Source: a candidate division WOR-1 bacterium RIFOXYB2_FULL_46_45 (GTDB lineage: Bacteria > Margulisbacteria > WOR-1 > XYC2-FULL-46-14). Taken from it: DNA of 64,000 nucleotides. The position numbers and the translations under genes were made by a program. Location: positions 1 to 64,000 of the forward strand of contig MEUE01000004.1 of assembly GCA_001771585.1 (NCBI GenBank). Direction: 5' to 3'. The notes under the pieces were generated by a model. The model was given only the letters and a program-made list of their open reading frames with translations, was not told the DNA's origin and searched no databases. Of the stretch, positions 46,103 to 56,111 are shown in pieces. Within the stretch, counting starts at the first letter, position 1; each line of letters opens with the position of its first letter.

Positions 46103-47659
46103 CTACTCTTTAAGGAACTCTCTGATCTTCTCCTGCCCCTTTTTGGTCTTTGAAAGGATCTCCGCCGCTTCGGCGCGGGTAAATATTTTCCCGGGATTAA
46201 AATCGGCGGTCCCAAGATATTCCAGGAACCCGGCCTTCTTGGCCGCCGCCGCGGTTGGAGGATTTAAACCGGCAAACTTGGCAAAAATTATGACTGCTTC
46301 TCCCCGGGTCAACACTTGGTCTTTGCTCCGTGAAGCTTCTTTGGTCGCGACCGTAAGCCCCTTCGCCCGCGCCAGGACCGCGTTTAACTGGCCGCGGGTG
46401 ATCGCGTCATCGGGCCGAAAGGTCCGGTCCGGATAACCGTCGATAATCCCAAGGGTCGCAAAATATTCAATCGGCTCCGCCGCCCAATAATACGAATTTA
46501 TGTCGGTAAACTGCTTCAACCTCGGCTTTTTCTTTAAAATCGGAAAAAGCCCTCCCTTATCTTTTTCTCCGATCCGCAAGTCGTCGCGGAAATCCTCGTC
46601 GTAACCGATATAGCCGATCGAAAAGAAATGCGAGGTGTTGCTCTTTATTTCCCCAAATTGATGGTAGGCGTAATCAAAGGTGAACCCGGCCGCCTTGAGG
46701 CCGACCCCGCAAGTAATGTTGCTGTCAATTCCGGTCCCTCCCGATTCGGTCGCCTTATAATCCTGATCGATACCAAGCCGCAAAGCAAACCCACGGGTGA
46801 CCCACCATTCCGACCCGAGCTTAAAAAGAAGCGGACGGGAAAGATTGGGATAATTTTGCAGTTCGGCCATGACGGAAACATTCTGGTTGTTAAACTGCCT
46901 GAAACCGGAAGCGCCAAAAAGTTTAAGATATGCGCCCAAATTAACCAGAAGCGGCATCCCCTCTTCCCGGTTATTTTTCTGCCAGGTAAATTTGCCGCCC
47001 ATGGAAGTTGGAAGGGCGTTTTTGGCCAGACAGCCAATGCTTAAAAAACCGCGCGGCTTCCACTTTAATCCGAGATCGGCCTCCATTCCGGTTCCGGCCG
47101 CTCCCGCCATCGCCCCCGAATTCAAAGAAAAAGTCTGGACAAAATATTTCAGGTTCAAACCGAGCGCAAAAACCGGATTAAACTTGCGGCTGTAGGAAAG
47201 ATAATAGATCCCCGAAGTGTAATCGGTATAAGCGTACGGATCGGAAATAACGTCCCCGGTCGGAGTGTGGGTTAGGGTCGTGAGCGGAATGCTCTGCAAG
47301 CCGGCCGACATGTAGCCGAAGCCGAGCGAGCCGAAAGGAAAAGTATCGGCAATTCCGAGAGAAAGATAATTGACATCCTCCATCAAACGTCCCATCATCG
47401 AGACGATTTTTAGTTTTGGAAAATCGGAGAGCCCGGCCGGGTTCGTAAAAATGCCGGAGCCGTCGGACGACAAGGCGGCATAGGCCTTACCGAGAGCCAA
47501 TGGGCGGGCGCCGATGCCGATCTCCGATAAATCAGTGAAGGCGTAGGCAACTTGCGGGAAAATCCAAAATCCCAATATCAAAATCCCAATAAATCCTAAA
47601 ATCTTTAAATATTTAAATTTTCCCGATTCATTTGGATTTGGGATTTTGTCATTTGTCAT
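46103..47659 (-). CDS. PorV-like barrel with C-terminal SLH domains
   Basis: 518 residues. The signal peptide (residues 1-40) is followed by the PorV/UPF0164 signature IGARPLALGKAYAALSSDG and NPAGLSDF. A barrel of about 330 residues follows, then SLH-type repeats: FTDINSYYWAAEPIEYFATL then GIIDGYPDRTFRPDDAITRG, a weaker second, and FNPGKIFTRAEAAEIL. SLH domains would bind the cell wall while the barrel sits in the outer membrane. The signal peptide region is encoded by GGGATTTTG-type repeats also found at 34.93 kb. Divergent from lepA. Confidence 0.8.
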   Translation of the reverse strand: MTNDKIPNPNESGKFKYLKILGFIGILILGFWIFPQVAYAFTDLSEIGIGARPLALGKAYAALSSDGSGIFTNPAGLSDFPKLKIVSMMGRLMEDVNYLSLGIADTFPFGSLGFGYMSAGLQSIPLTTLTHTPTGDVISDPYAYTDYTSGIYYLSYSRKFNPVFALGLNLKYFVQTFSLNSGAMAGAAGTGMEADLGLKWKPRGFLSIGCLAKNALPTSMGGKFTWQKNNREEGMPLLVNLGAYLKLFGASGFRQFNNQNVSVMAELQNYPNLSRPLLFKLGSEWWVTRGFALRLGIDQDYKATESGGTGIDSNITCGVGLKAAGFTFDYAYHQFGEIKSNTSHFFSIGYIGYDEDFRDDLRIGEKDKGGLFPILKKKPRLKQFTDINSYYWAAEPIEYFATLGIIDGYPDRTFRPDDAITRGQLNAVLARAKGLTVATKEASRSKDQVLTRGEAVIIFAKFAGLNPPTAAAAKKAGFLEYLGTADFNPGKIFTRAEAAEILSKTKKGQEKIREFLKE

Positions 47660-47692
47660 TAGTATAGTTGATTATATTTTCTTTATGATAGT

Positions 47693-47721
47693 TTGTCAAC
47701 GAAGGGAAATATTGATAAGAT
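47693..47721 (+). promoter_or_regulatory. lepA promoter, apparently leaderless
   Basis: TTGTCA (47693-47698), 17-bp spacer, TAAGAT (47716-47721). The ATG starts 6 nt after the -10 box, at the expected transcription start. Confidence 0.7.
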
Positions 47722-47727
47722 TAAAGA

Positions 47728-49512
47728 ATGGACCCTCAAAAAATCCGTAATTTTTGCATCGTTGCCCACATCGACCACGGAAAATCGACCCTGGCCGACC
47801 GACTGCTTGAATTTACCGGAACAATTTCTAAACGGGAAATGAGAGCCCAGGTCCTGGACACCATGGACCTTGAACGCGAACGCGGGATCACCATCAAAGC
47901 GCAGGCGATCCGAATGCAGTATAAAGAATATACCCTGAACTTAATCGATACTCCCGGACATGTCGACTTCAGTTACGAAGTTTCAAGATCGCTGGCAGCG
48001 TGCGAAGGGGCTTTGCTCTTAATCGATGCCAGCCAGGGGATTGAAGCGCAAACCTTAGCCAACGCGTATCTCGCGATCAATAATAACCTGGTCATCATTC
48101 CGGTGATCAACAAGATCGATCTTCCCAACGCCGAAGTTGAGAAAACCCTGATAGAGCTCAAAAACGCTTTTGGCATCGAAAAAGAAGAAGTGATCCTGGC
48201 CAGCGCCAAAGAAGGAAAAGGGATGATTGAGATTATTGAAGCGATCATCAAAAAAATACCGGCGCCCACGGGAGACCCGAACAAGCCGCTCCAGGGATTG
48301 ATCTTTGATTCCCACTACGACAGCTACCGCGGAGTGATCGCCTATGTCCGGATCGTGAACGGGACGCTTAAAGCGGGCGGCAAAATAAAAATGATGGGGA
48401 CCGGAAGCGAATATGAAGCGTTGGAAGTCGGGACTTTGAAGCTGGGGCTCCAAAAAAAAGAAGAGCTTGGGATTGGCGAAGTCGGCTATCTGATTTCGGG
48501 AGTAAAGAACGTGCGGGAATGCCGGGTCGGAGATACCGTAACCGATACCAAAAATCCGGCGGAAGCCCCCCTCCCCGGCTACCAACCGATCAAGCCGATG
48601 GTCTTTTGCGGCTTCTATCCGGTCAATGCCGGCGACTTTGAACATTTGAAAGAGGCGCTTGAAAAATTACAACTAAACGATGCCGCACTCTTTTATGAGC
48701 CGGAAAGTTCCGCCGCCCTTGGACTTGGTTTCCGCTGCGGCTTTTTGGGGCTTTTGCATCTTGAAATTATCCAGGAGCGGCTGGAGCGGGAATATAACAT
48801 AGATTTAGTGGCGACCGCCCCCAACGTGATTTATAAGATCATCAAGACCGACGGAAGCGAACTTTTTATCGACAACCCGGCCAGCTTTCCCAATCCGACC
48901 CAAATTACGCAAATTGAAGAGCCGTTCATGAAGCTGACCGTTTTTTCTCCGAGCGATTATGTCGGAAAAATTATGGAGCTGGCGATGGACAAGCGGGCAG
49001 AATTTAAGGGAATGGAATATCTCGATCCGACCCGGGTAATGATGACTTTTCAAATTCCACTTTCGGAAGTGATCTCCGAATTCCATGACATGCTCAAGTC
49101 CTGTTCGCGCGGCTACGCTTCGATGGATTATGAGCTGATCGGCTACAAGCCCTCCGATCTGGTAAAGATGGACATTATGCTTAACCAGGAAAGCGTTGAC
49201 GCCCTTTCCATCATCGTCCACCGCGAAAAGGCCTACCACAAAGGAAAACTGCTGGCCGAAAAATTAAAAGAGGTGATCCCCAGGCACCAGTTTGAAATCC
49301 CGATCCAGGCAACGATCGGATCAAAAGTTATTGCCAGAGAAACGGTCCGCGCGATTAAAAAGGATGTTTTGCAAAAATGCTACGGCGGAGATATTTCCCG
49401 CAAGCGCAAACTGCTGGAAAAACAAAAAGCCGGAAAGAAGCGGATGAAGCGGATCGGCTCGGTTGATGTGCCACAAGAGGCGTTTCTAGCGGTTCTGCGC
49501 CTTGGCAAATGA
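47728..49512 (+). CDS. lepA: Elongation factor 4 (back-translocating GTPase)
   Basis: 594 residues, the usual length. G motifs are [21 protein letters not shown] and NKIDLP. The EF-G-like domains follow, and the LepA-specific C-terminal domain ends [20 protein letters not shown]. It acts on stalled ribosomes. It is first in a two-gene unit with hemW, overlapping by 4 nt; this pairing is common in bacteria. Confidence 0.96.
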   Translation: MDPQKIRNFCIVAHIDHGKSTLADRLLEFTGTISKREMRAQVLDTMDLERERGITIKAQAIRMQYKEYTLNLIDTPGHVDFSYEVSRSLAACEGALLLIDASQGIEAQTLANAYLAINNNLVIIPVINKIDLPNAEVEKTLIELKNAFGIEKEEVILASAKEGKGMIEIIEAIIKKIPAPTGDPNKPLQGLIFDSHYDSYRGVIAYVRIVNGTLKAGGKIKMMGTGSEYEALEVGTLKLGLQKKEELGIGEVGYLISGVKNVRECRVGDTVTDTKNPAEAPLPGYQPIKPMVFCGFYPVNAGDFEHLKEALEKLQLNDAALFYEPESSAALGLGFRCGFLGLLHLEIIQERLEREYNIDLVATAPNVIYKIIKTDGSELFIDNPASFPNPTQITQIEEPFMKLTVFSPSDYVGKIMELAMDKRAEFKGMEYLDPTRVMMTFQIPLSEVISEFHDMLKSCSRGYASMDYELIGYKPSDLVKMDIMLNQESVDALSIIVHREKAYHKGKLLAEKLKEVIPRHQFEIPIQATIGSKVIARETVRAIKKDVLQKCYGGDISRKRKLLEKQKAGKKRMKRIGSVDVPQEAFLAVLRLGK

Positions 49513-50528
49513 TCGAACATTTATATATCCACATTCCATTCTGCAAGAAGAAGTGCCCATATTGTAACTTTTTGTCGTATGAGGGAAGGGAAGACCAATT
49601 AGATGCTTACGCCAACTACCTGTCTAATACACTTACTACTTACATGTACGGGCAGGTCAATGACCTGCCCCTACAATTACCACTTACAACTATCTATTTT
49701 GGAGGCGGAACGCCATCTCTTTTAACGCCAAAGCAACTGGAAAAAATTCTGTGCGGGCAGGTCTATGACCCGCCCCTACCGGAAATCTCTCTCGAAGCCA
49801 ACCCGGCAACCGCGGACTATGTGAAGCTAAAAGGGTTTAGAGAAGCCGGCGTTAACCGCCTTTCAATCGGAGCGCAATCGTTTAACGACCGGCATTTAAA
49901 GACGCTCGGAAGGATCCATTCCTCCGAAGACGTTTACCGGATTTTTGACGACGCCCGCCGGGCCGGCTTTGACAACATCGGGATTGATATAATGTACGCC
50001 CTCCCCGGACAGACCTTTGACGAATTCAAAGAAGATATCAATGCCGTCTTGAAGCTAAACCCGGAGCATATTTCTCTTTACAATCTGGAAGTACAGGCGC
50101 AAAATTTTGCGCCTCTCCCCGACAACGACACCGAGGCCGATATGTACCAATACGCCATCGACAAATTCAAAGAAGTCGGCTACAAGCACTACGAGATTTC
50201 CAATTTCGCCAAGCCGGAGAGAGAATGCCAACATAATATCGCCTATTGGTTGAATAAGAATTATCTCGGCATTGGAGAGGGAGCGCATTCGCATGTGGAT
50301 GGCTACCGCTGGGTCGCTGGCGGCGAGAAGGAAGCGGAGCACGGTTGTGAAAAAATTATTATGGGCTTGCGCTTGCTGGAGGGAATTGCCAAAGATAATT
50401 TTATCGGCTTTGAGAACGAGGTGAAAGAGCTGAAGGAACAAGGATTGCTCGAAGAGACCGCGGAGAATATCAAATTGACCCACCGGGGATTATTTTTGGC
50501 AAATTTGGTGTTTGAGAAGTTCGTGTAA
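49509..50528 (+). CDS. hemW: HemW-like radical SAM protein
   Basis: 339 residues. The radical SAM cluster motif is [10 protein letters not shown], followed by [11 protein letters not shown] and the substrate region [17 protein letters not shown], and [12 protein letters not shown]. HemW proteins resemble oxygen-independent coproporphyrinogen oxidase but act as heme chaperones. Two palindromic repeats sit in frame (49645-49675 and 49751-49780), encoding [12 protein letters not shown] and [10 protein letters not shown] in what are usually variable surface segments; the second spot is shorter than in typical members. The core motifs are intact, so function is likely retained. Confidence 0.9.
   Translation: MIEHLYIHIPFCKKKCPYCNFLSYEGREDQLDAYANYLSNTLTTYMYGQVNDLPLQLPLTTIYFGGGTPSLLTPKQLEKILCGQVYDPPLPEISLEANPATADYVKLKGFREAGVNRLSIGAQSFNDRHLKTLGRIHSSEDVYRIFDDARRAGFDNIGIDIMYALPGQTFDEFKEDINAVLKLNPEHISLYNLEVQAQNFAPLPDNDTEADMYQYAIDKFKEVGYKHYEISNFAKPERECQHNIAYWLNKNYLGIGEGAHSHVDGYRWVAGGEKEAEHGCEKIIMGLRLLEGIAKDNFIGFENEVKELKEQGLLEETAENIKLTHRGLFLANLVFEKFV
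49645..49675. repeat. In-frame palindromic repeat in hemW (copy 1)
   Basis: Perfect 10-bp arms GGGCAGGTCA/TGACCTGCCC around one central base, extended by TGTAC and CTACA with one mismatch. It lies wholly inside the coding frame. Confidence 0.85.
49751..49780. repeat. In-frame palindromic repeat in hemW (copy 2)
   Basis: Arms GGGCAGGTC/GACCCGCCC with one mismatch and a 3-base centre, flanked by GTGC and CTACC. Same family as the copy about 100 bp upstream. Confidence 0.8.
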
Positions 50529-50533
50529 AAAAT

Positions 50534-50750
50534 AGTCCCGAATTTTTATCGCGAATCTTCCGTCCCAAATAATCCCAAATCCACCGACTCCAATCTACAT
50601 TCTCAAATCCTCGAATACGCCCGCGAATATCTCCTCCCCACCCCAGGGATGGGCATTTCGAGAATATATTGGAGTATTTGGGACAGATAATTCGAGACCC
50701 GGGGATTAGTGATCATTCGAGATGTTGATTTGAGATAAAAATTCGGGACT
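50534..50750. repeat. MITE-like element, copy 2, with perfect 17-bp terminal inverted repeats
   Basis: 217 bp. The ends AGTCCCGAATTTTTATC (50534-50550) and its exact complement (50734-50750) form perfect inverted repeats. Internal sequence matches the repeat at 24155-24326. It occupies the whole gap between the convergent hemW and M50 protease genes and holds no gene. Confidence 0.8.
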
Positions 50751-50756
50751 CTTCCC

Positions 50757-51335
50757 CTATCCCACCAAAATACCAAACAGAAAATTAATCGCGTAGAAAA
50801 GGAGTTCTTGGGTCGGCGGGAAGATTAGAATCCCGATCAGAATAAAAAAGCCGTAGCGTTCAAGAGTGATCTGCCAGTTTAAAGGTAAAAAGCGGGTATA
50901 GATCCGGGATCCGTCCAGGGGCGGAACCGGCAAAAGATTAAAGATCATAAGCGCCAGATTCAGCCAGATGGTCGACTGCAAAAGATTGATCCAAAATAAA
51001 TTATTGAGCGGGACATTGCGCAAAATAACCGCCAAAAACCAGGCAAGCATAAAATTCGCCGCCGGTCCGGCAATGCCGACAATCATCATCCCCCGCTCCG
51101 GGTTACGGAAATTATACGGATTGATCGGAACCGGTTTGGCCCAGCCGATCCGAAATAAAATAAGGGCCAAAAAACCCAAAGGATCGATATGGCTGATCGG
51201 GTTCAAGGTCAATCTGCCGGCGTAACGGGCGGTCGGATCACCCAGTATGTCCGCCGCTTTGGCGTGGGCAAATTCGTGGATTGTGATGCTGATCAAAAGG
51301 ATCGGGAGGAAGATTATAAAAAATTCAAGGCCCAT
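50757..51335 (-). CDS. Site-2-protease-like M50 membrane metalloprotease
   Basis: 192 residues. Zinc motif HEFAH in TIHEFAHAKAADILG and the second motif LLPVPPLDGSRI with the third ligand Asp. Several membrane helices. It belongs to the short rhomboid-sized M50 group (YwhC/SpoIVFB-like), which cleaves membrane proteins within the bilayer. It begins 3 nt after uvrA ends and so is likely co-transcribed with it. Substrate unknown. Confidence 0.88.
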   Translation of the reverse strand: MGLEFFIIFLPILLISITIHEFAHAKAADILGDPTARYAGRLTLNPISHIDPLGFLALILFRIGWAKPVPINPYNFRNPERGMMIVGIAGPAANFMLAWFLAVILRNVPLNNLFWINLLQSTIWLNLALMIFNLLPVPPLDGSRIYTRFLPLNWQITLERYGFFILIGILIFPPTQELLFYAINFLFGILVG

Positions 51336-51338
51336 GGT

Positions 51339-54164
51339 TTATTTTAGAACCTTTTTCAAATAGTGTCCAGTATAGCTCTGTGTGTTTTTCGCAATCTGTT
51401 CTGGAGTTCCCTCCGCCACAATCTCCCCCCCCATATCGCCGCCGTCCGGGCCAAGATCGATTATATGGTCAACGGTCTTGATGACATCGAGATTGTGCTC
51501 GATAACAATAACCGTATTGCCGGTGTCAACCAGCCGATCAAGTACCGTCAAAAGTTTTTTGATATCGTCAAAATGCAGGCCGGTGGTCGGCTCGTCCAAA
51601 AGATAAAGGGTGCGGCCGGTGGAGCGCAAAGACAATTCGGTCGCCAATTTGACCCTCTGCGCCTCTCCGCCGGAGAGCGTGTTGGCCGACTGCCCCAGCT
51701 TGATATAATCGAGCCCGACATCGTGGAGCGTTTGCAGTTTTCGGTAAATCTGCGGGATATTCTCAAAAAGCCGCATTGCCTCTTCAACCGTTGAATCCAA
51801 AACCTCAAAGATATTTTTTCCTTTGTAGCGAACCTCCAAAGTTTCACGGTTATATCTTTTTCCTTTACAAACGTCGCAGGTTACGTAAACATCCGGCAGA
51901 AAATGCATTTCGATCTTATTGTAGCCGTCCCCTCCGCACGCCTCGCACCGCCCCCCTTTGACATTAAAAGAAAAACGTCCCGGCTGGTAGCCGCGCGCTT
52001 TTGCCTCCGGGGTCATCGAAAAAAGGTCGCGGATGTGGTTAAAAACCCCGGTGTAGGTCGCCGGATTTGATCTAGGGGTCCGGCCGATCGGCGACTGGTC
52101 GATGATAATTATCTTGTCGATATGCTCGGCCCCTAAAATCTTATCGTGTTTCCCTTCTTTCTCAATCGAACGGTAAAACTTCTTCGCCAAAGCGTTATAA
52201 AGGATATCGTTGATCAGCGAGCTTTTGCCCGAACCGGAGACCCCAGTCACACCGATAAATTTACTAAGCGGAAATTTTACGTCAACATCTTTCAGATTGT
52301 GATGCTTTGCCCCTTTTATCTCGATAAAATTCCCGTTCCCTTCCCTTCTCTTTATTGGGACCGGGATACAATCGGCTCCGCTCAAGTATCTTCCGGTTAT
52401 TGATTTCTTATTTTTTATGACCTGCTCGATGCTCCCCGCCTCCACAATATGTCCGCCATGTATCCCCGCCCCGGAACCGATATCAACCAGATAATCGGCG
52501 GCACGCATCGTCTCTTCGTCATGTTCAACGACAATCATGGTGTTTCCCAGGTCACGCAGTTTTTTTAGTGTTTTGATTAGCTGTTGGTTGTCTTTTTGAT
52601 GCAGGCCGATCGATGGTTCATCGAGAATATATAAGACCCCGACCAAGCCGGAGCCGATCTGGGTTGCCAAACGGGTCCGCTGTGATTCTCCTCCGGACAA
52701 AGTGCTCGATTGGCGATCCAAAGTTATATAATTCAAGCCGACATCGTCCAAAAATTTCAGGCGCGCCTTGATTTCTTTTAATATCCCCTTCGCGATCAAC
52801 TCTTCGCGCTCGGTCAGTTTTAATCCGTCAAGAAAAGAGATCAGTTTCCCAACCGACAAATTGGAAATTTCGGCGATCGATTTGCCGTCTATTTTGACGG
52901 CCAAAGATTCGGGCTTCAAACGCTGCCCCTTACATTTTGGGCACGGGACCGAGCTCATGAAGCGGTAGAGATAATAGCGCATATTTTCGGACTTGGTTTC
53001 GTAATAGCGGCGCTTTAAGTTGTTGATCACCCCTTCAAACTCGCTCTCGTGTTCCCAATAGCCCTTTTGCATCTGATATTTAAATTTTAACGGCTGGTCG
53101 GTCCCGTATAAAATCGCATTCAATTGTTTTTTGGTCAGATCTTTAATCGGCGTATCCATGGTAAAACCGAATTTCCCGCCGACCGCTTCCAGCCGAACCA
53201 TATAAAAACTGGCCGATTCGCCCCATGGGACGATCGCCCCTTCGGAGAGCGACAGGTTTTTATCGGGGATCACGAGATCCGGGTCAAACTCCAACTTATC
53301 CCCCAAACCGGTGCATTCCGGACAGGCGCCATAGGGGCTATTGAAAGAAAAGATCCTCGGGGTTATTTCATCTAAACTAATCCCGCAATAAGGGCAGGAA
53401 AACTTTTCGGAGAAAAGTTCCTCTTTAGCTTTTTTGCCCTCTCCAAAAACAACCAGAACCAACCCGCTCCCGTAACGCAGGGCGGTTTCAACCGATTCGG
53501 CCAAACGTTTCTTGGCGGATTCTTTTAAAATAATCCTGTCGACGACAATTTCGATATTATGTTTTTTCTTTTTGTCCACCGAGGGGATATCAGGAAACTC
53601 GTGGGTTTTATTATCAATCCTGACCCGAAGGAAGCCGTCTTTTTCTATGTCTTTAAATAAATCTTTATACTCCCCTTTTCTTCCACGCACTACCGGCGAC
53701 AGAATCTGTACGGACAGGTCGCGACCTGTCCGTACCATCATAATCTGATCCACAATCTGCTCCACCGTTTGTTTTTCAATTTTTCTTCCGCATTGCGGGC
53801 AATGCGGGATGCCGACGTGGGCAAAAAGGAGGCGCAGGTAATCGTAAATTTCGGTAACCGTGCCGACAGTGGAACGGGGGTTGCGGGAGGAGGTTTTTTG
53901 GTCGATTGAGATTGCCGGCGATAGCCCTTCGATCGAATCGACATCCGGTTTTTGCATCTGCTCCAAAAACTGGCGGGCGTAGGCGGAAAGAGATTCAACG
54001 TATCTTCTCTGCCCTTCGGCGTAGATGGTATCGAATGCCAGCGATGATTTACCGGAGCCGGAAAGGCCGGTAAAAACAATCAGCTGGTTGCGGGGAATTT
54101 CAAGGTTGACGTTTTTTAAATTGTGTTCCCGTGCACCTTTGATTATGATTTTGTCGGAAGGCAT
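51339..54164 (-). CDS. uvrA: Excinuclease ABC subunit A
   Basis: 941 residues. Two ABC ATPase halves with Walker [15 protein letters not shown] and [14 protein letters not shown] and signatures [13 protein letters not shown] and [13 protein letters not shown]. Zinc modules are CPYCG...CPECTG and CEACGG...CDVCKG. It recognises DNA damage with UvrB. A perfect 28-bp palindrome (53708-53735) encodes part of [11 protein letters not shown] just before [10 protein letters not shown], where most UvrA proteins have a segment of similar or slightly shorter length. A TATAAT lies 6 nt before the ATG. Confidence 0.96.
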   Translation of the reverse strand: MPSDKIIIKGAREHNLKNVNLEIPRNQLIVFTGLSGSGKSSLAFDTIYAEGQRRYVESLSAYARQFLEQMQKPDVDSIEGLSPAISIDQKTSSRNPRSTVGTVTEIYDYLRLLFAHVGIPHCPQCGRKIEKQTVEQIVDQIMMVRTGRDLSVQILSPVVRGRKGEYKDLFKDIEKDGFLRVRIDNKTHEFPDIPSVDKKKKHNIEIVVDRIILKESAKKRLAESVETALRYGSGLVLVVFGEGKKAKEELFSEKFSCPYCGISLDEITPRIFSFNSPYGACPECTGLGDKLEFDPDLVIPDKNLSLSEGAIVPWGESASFYMVRLEAVGGKFGFTMDTPIKDLTKKQLNAILYGTDQPLKFKYQMQKGYWEHESEFEGVINNLKRRYYETKSENMRYYLYRFMSSVPCPKCKGQRLKPESLAVKIDGKSIAEISNLSVGKLISFLDGLKLTEREELIAKGILKEIKARLKFLDDVGLNYITLDRQSSTLSGGESQRTRLATQIGSGLVGVLYILDEPSIGLHQKDNQQLIKTLKKLRDLGNTMIVVEHDEETMRAADYLVDIGSGAGIHGGHIVEAGSIEQVIKNKKSITGRYLSGADCIPVPIKRREGNGNFIEIKGAKHHNLKDVDVKFPLSKFIGVTGVSGSGKSSLINDILYNALAKKFYRSIEKEGKHDKILGAEHIDKIIIIDQSPIGRTPRSNPATYTGVFNHIRDLFSMTPEAKARGYQPGRFSFNVKGGRCEACGGDGYNKIEMHFLPDVYVTCDVCKGKRYNRETLEVRYKGKNIFEVLDSTVEEAMRLFENIPQIYRKLQTLHDVGLDYIKLGQSANTLSGGEAQRVKLATELSLRSTGRTLYLLDEPTTGLHFDDIKKLLTVLDRLVDTGNTVIVIEHNLDVIKTVDHIIDLGPDGGDMGGEIVAEGTPEQIAKNTQSYTGHYLKKVLK
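53708..53735. repeat. Perfect 28-bp palindrome inside uvrA
   Basis: The half-site GTACGGACAGGTCG is followed at once by its exact complement. It is in frame and of the same general design as the hemW and folK repeats. Confidence 0.9.
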
Positions 54165-54178
54165 TATATAATTATAAC
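54165..54178. promoter_or_regulatory. Overlapping divergent -10 boxes for uvrA and mnmA
   Basis: Only 14 bp separate the two start codons. On the plus strand TATAAT is at 54167-54172, 6 nt before the mnmA ATG. On the minus strand TATAAT is at 54171-54176, 6 nt before the uvrA ATG. The boxes overlap, both transcripts would be leaderless, and only one could be bound at a time. No clear -35 boxes. Confidence 0.6.
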
Positions 54179-55210
54179 ATGAAGGTCTTATGCGCCATGT
54201 CGGGGGGGGTCGATTCGTCGGTCTCCGCCGCTTTATTAAAAGAACAGGGTTATGATGTCTTAGGGATCACCATGCAAATCTGGCCCGGTAAAAAAGATTT
54301 TGGCGGCTGCTGCGGATTAAAAGAGATTGAAGATGCCAAAGAGGTCTGCCGCGTACTTGGCATCCCCCACTACACCGTCAATTACCGCGAAGAATTTAAA
54401 AAATACGTAATCCAAAACTTTATCGAAGAATATAAGAACGGCCGCACGCCGAACCCATGCATTCGCTGCAATGAGTTCCTCAAGTTTAAATTATTGCTCA
54501 AGAAGGCCGAGGAACTTGGGTGCACCAAAATCGCGACCGGCCATTACGCCCAAATAAAAGACGGACGGCTCTTTAAGGGCGTGGATCAGCGCAAAGATCA
54601 ATCCTATGTCTTATATATGATGAACCGAGAGAGTTTAAGAAAAACGCTCTTCCCAATGGGAGAATACACGAAAGAGGAAGGAAGAAAGCTGGCCAAAAAG
54701 TTTAAGCTGCCGGTAGCCGAAAAGAAAGAGAGCCAGGAGATTTGTTTTATTGATGATGATAATTATGGCCGGTTCTTAAAAGAAAATATTCCTGAAGCAA
54801 TCAATCCGGGAGACATTATAGATCAATCCGGGATCGTGGTCGGAAAACATAAAGGGATAATTTTCTACACCATCGGGCAGAAGAAAGGGATCGGCGCCTA
54901 TGGAGCCAGAAAGTTTGTGACAAAAATTGATGTTTTGAAGAATACAATTACCATCGGAAACGACAACGATTTGATGGGCAACACTTTAACCGCCGACCAT
55001 GTGACCTTTACCTCCGGACAGGCACCGGAGGGCGAAATAGAAGTTGCCGCCAAAATCAGATATAATAGTAAAGAATCACCGGCAATATTGTCCGCAAACG
55101 ATAATATCGTTCGCCTGAATTTCAAAGAGAACCAGCGGGCAATCACACCCGGACAGTCGGTGGTATTTTATAAGGGGGATGAGGTAATTGGCGGCGGAAT
55201 CATTAACTGA
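54179..55210 (+). CDS. mnmA: tRNA-specific 2-thiouridylase
   Basis: 343 residues. PP-loop [13 protein letters not shown] at the N-terminus, catalytic Cys pair in [12 protein letters not shown] and SQEICFIDD, tRNA-binding motif ATGHYAQI and DQSYVLYM. It makes the 2-thio modification at U34 of tRNAs for Lys, Glu and Gln. The nadA gene starts inside its 3' end. Confidence 0.95.
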   Translation: MKVLCAMSGGVDSSVSAALLKEQGYDVLGITMQIWPGKKDFGGCCGLKEIEDAKEVCRVLGIPHYTVNYREEFKKYVIQNFIEEYKNGRTPNPCIRCNEFLKFKLLLKKAEELGCTKIATGHYAQIKDGRLFKGVDQRKDQSYVLYMMNRESLRKTLFPMGEYTKEEGRKLAKKFKLPVAEKKESQEICFIDDDNYGRFLKENIPEAINPGDIIDQSGIVVGKHKGIIFYTIGQKKGIGAYGARKFVTKIDVLKNTITIGNDNDLMGNTLTADHVTFTSGQAPEGEIEVAAKIRYNSKESPAILSANDNIVRLNFKENQRAITPGQSVVFYKGDEVIGGGIIN

Positions 55211-56111
55211 CAAGATCCACAAATTAAAAAAAGAACGCAACGCGGTGATTCTGGCCCATAACTATCAATTGCCCGAAGTGCAGGATATCGCCGATTATAC
55301 CGGCGATTCCCTCGGATTGTCCATTGAAGCGTCAAAGACCAGGGCGGACTTGATCGTTTTTTGCGGCGTCCATTTTATGGCGGAGACCGCCGCGATCATC
55401 TGCCCCGAAAAAACGGTGCTGATGCCCGACATTAAAGCCGGTTGCCCGATGGCCGACATGATAACCGTACCGCAACTTCAAAGTTTAAAGCTCAAAAATC
55501 AAAGCGCAAAAGTAGTGTGCTATATAAATTCCTCGGCGGCAATAAAAGCCAAATCGGATATCTGCTGTACCTCCGCCAATTCAATTGAGGTCTGCCGGTC
55601 GCTTGATTGCAACGAGATAATTTTTGTACCGGATAAATATTTGGGCATGTATACGGAAAAGAAGATCAAGGACAACAACAAGGACAAGAAATTCATACTA
55701 TGGAACGGCTACTGCCCCACCCATGCCAAAATCCTCCCCGAACATATCAGGGAAGCAAAGAAAAAACATCCGGGAGCGATGGTGATGGTCCATCCGGAAT
55801 GCCGCCCGGAAACAATCGCCGAAGCCGACCGGGTCTTCTCAACCGGAGGGATGTGGACCTTCGCGAAAGAAAGCACGGCAAAAGAATTTATCGTCGGAAC
55901 AGAAATAGGGATGGTCTACCGTCTGCAAAAAGATAATCCGGAAAAAAAGTTCTATCCGGCAACTGAAATCGCGGTCTGTCCCAACATGAAAAAAACGACG
56001 CTTGAAAAAGTGCTCTGGTCCCTGGAGGATTTGAAAGAAAAAATCGTGGTGGATCAAAAAACCGCCGAAGCCGCGCGCCTCACAATCACTAGAATGCTTG
56101 GTCTCTCCTAG
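55188..56111 (+). CDS. nadA: Quinolinate synthase
   Basis: 307 residues from a TTG start that overlaps mnmA by 23 nt; GAGG lies just upstream. Conserved blocks are AHNYQLPEVQDIADYTGDSL, FCGVHFMAETAAI, GCPMADMI, CTSANSIEVC and CPNMKKTTLEK, with Cys for the 4Fe-4S cluster. It makes quinolinate for NAD from iminoaspartate and dihydroxyacetone phosphate. The segment LQSLKLKNQSAK (55476-55510) is encoded by a CAAAG-type repeat tract, although overall length is normal. It overlaps a receiver gene tail-to-tail. Confidence 0.94.
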   Translation: MAAESLTDKIHKLKKERNAVILAHNYQLPEVQDIADYTGDSLGLSIEASKTRADLIVFCGVHFMAETAAIICPEKTVLMPDIKAGCPMADMITVPQLQSLKLKNQSAKVVCYINSSAAIKAKSDICCTSANSIEVCRSLDCNEIIFVPDKYLGMYTEKKIKDNNKDKKFILWNGYCPTHAKILPEHIREAKKKHPGAMVMVHPECRPETIAEADRVFSTGGMWTFAKESTAKEFIVGTEIGMVYRLQKDNPEKKFYPATEIAVCPNMKKTTLEKVLWSLEDLKEKIVVDQKTAEAARLTITRMLGLS

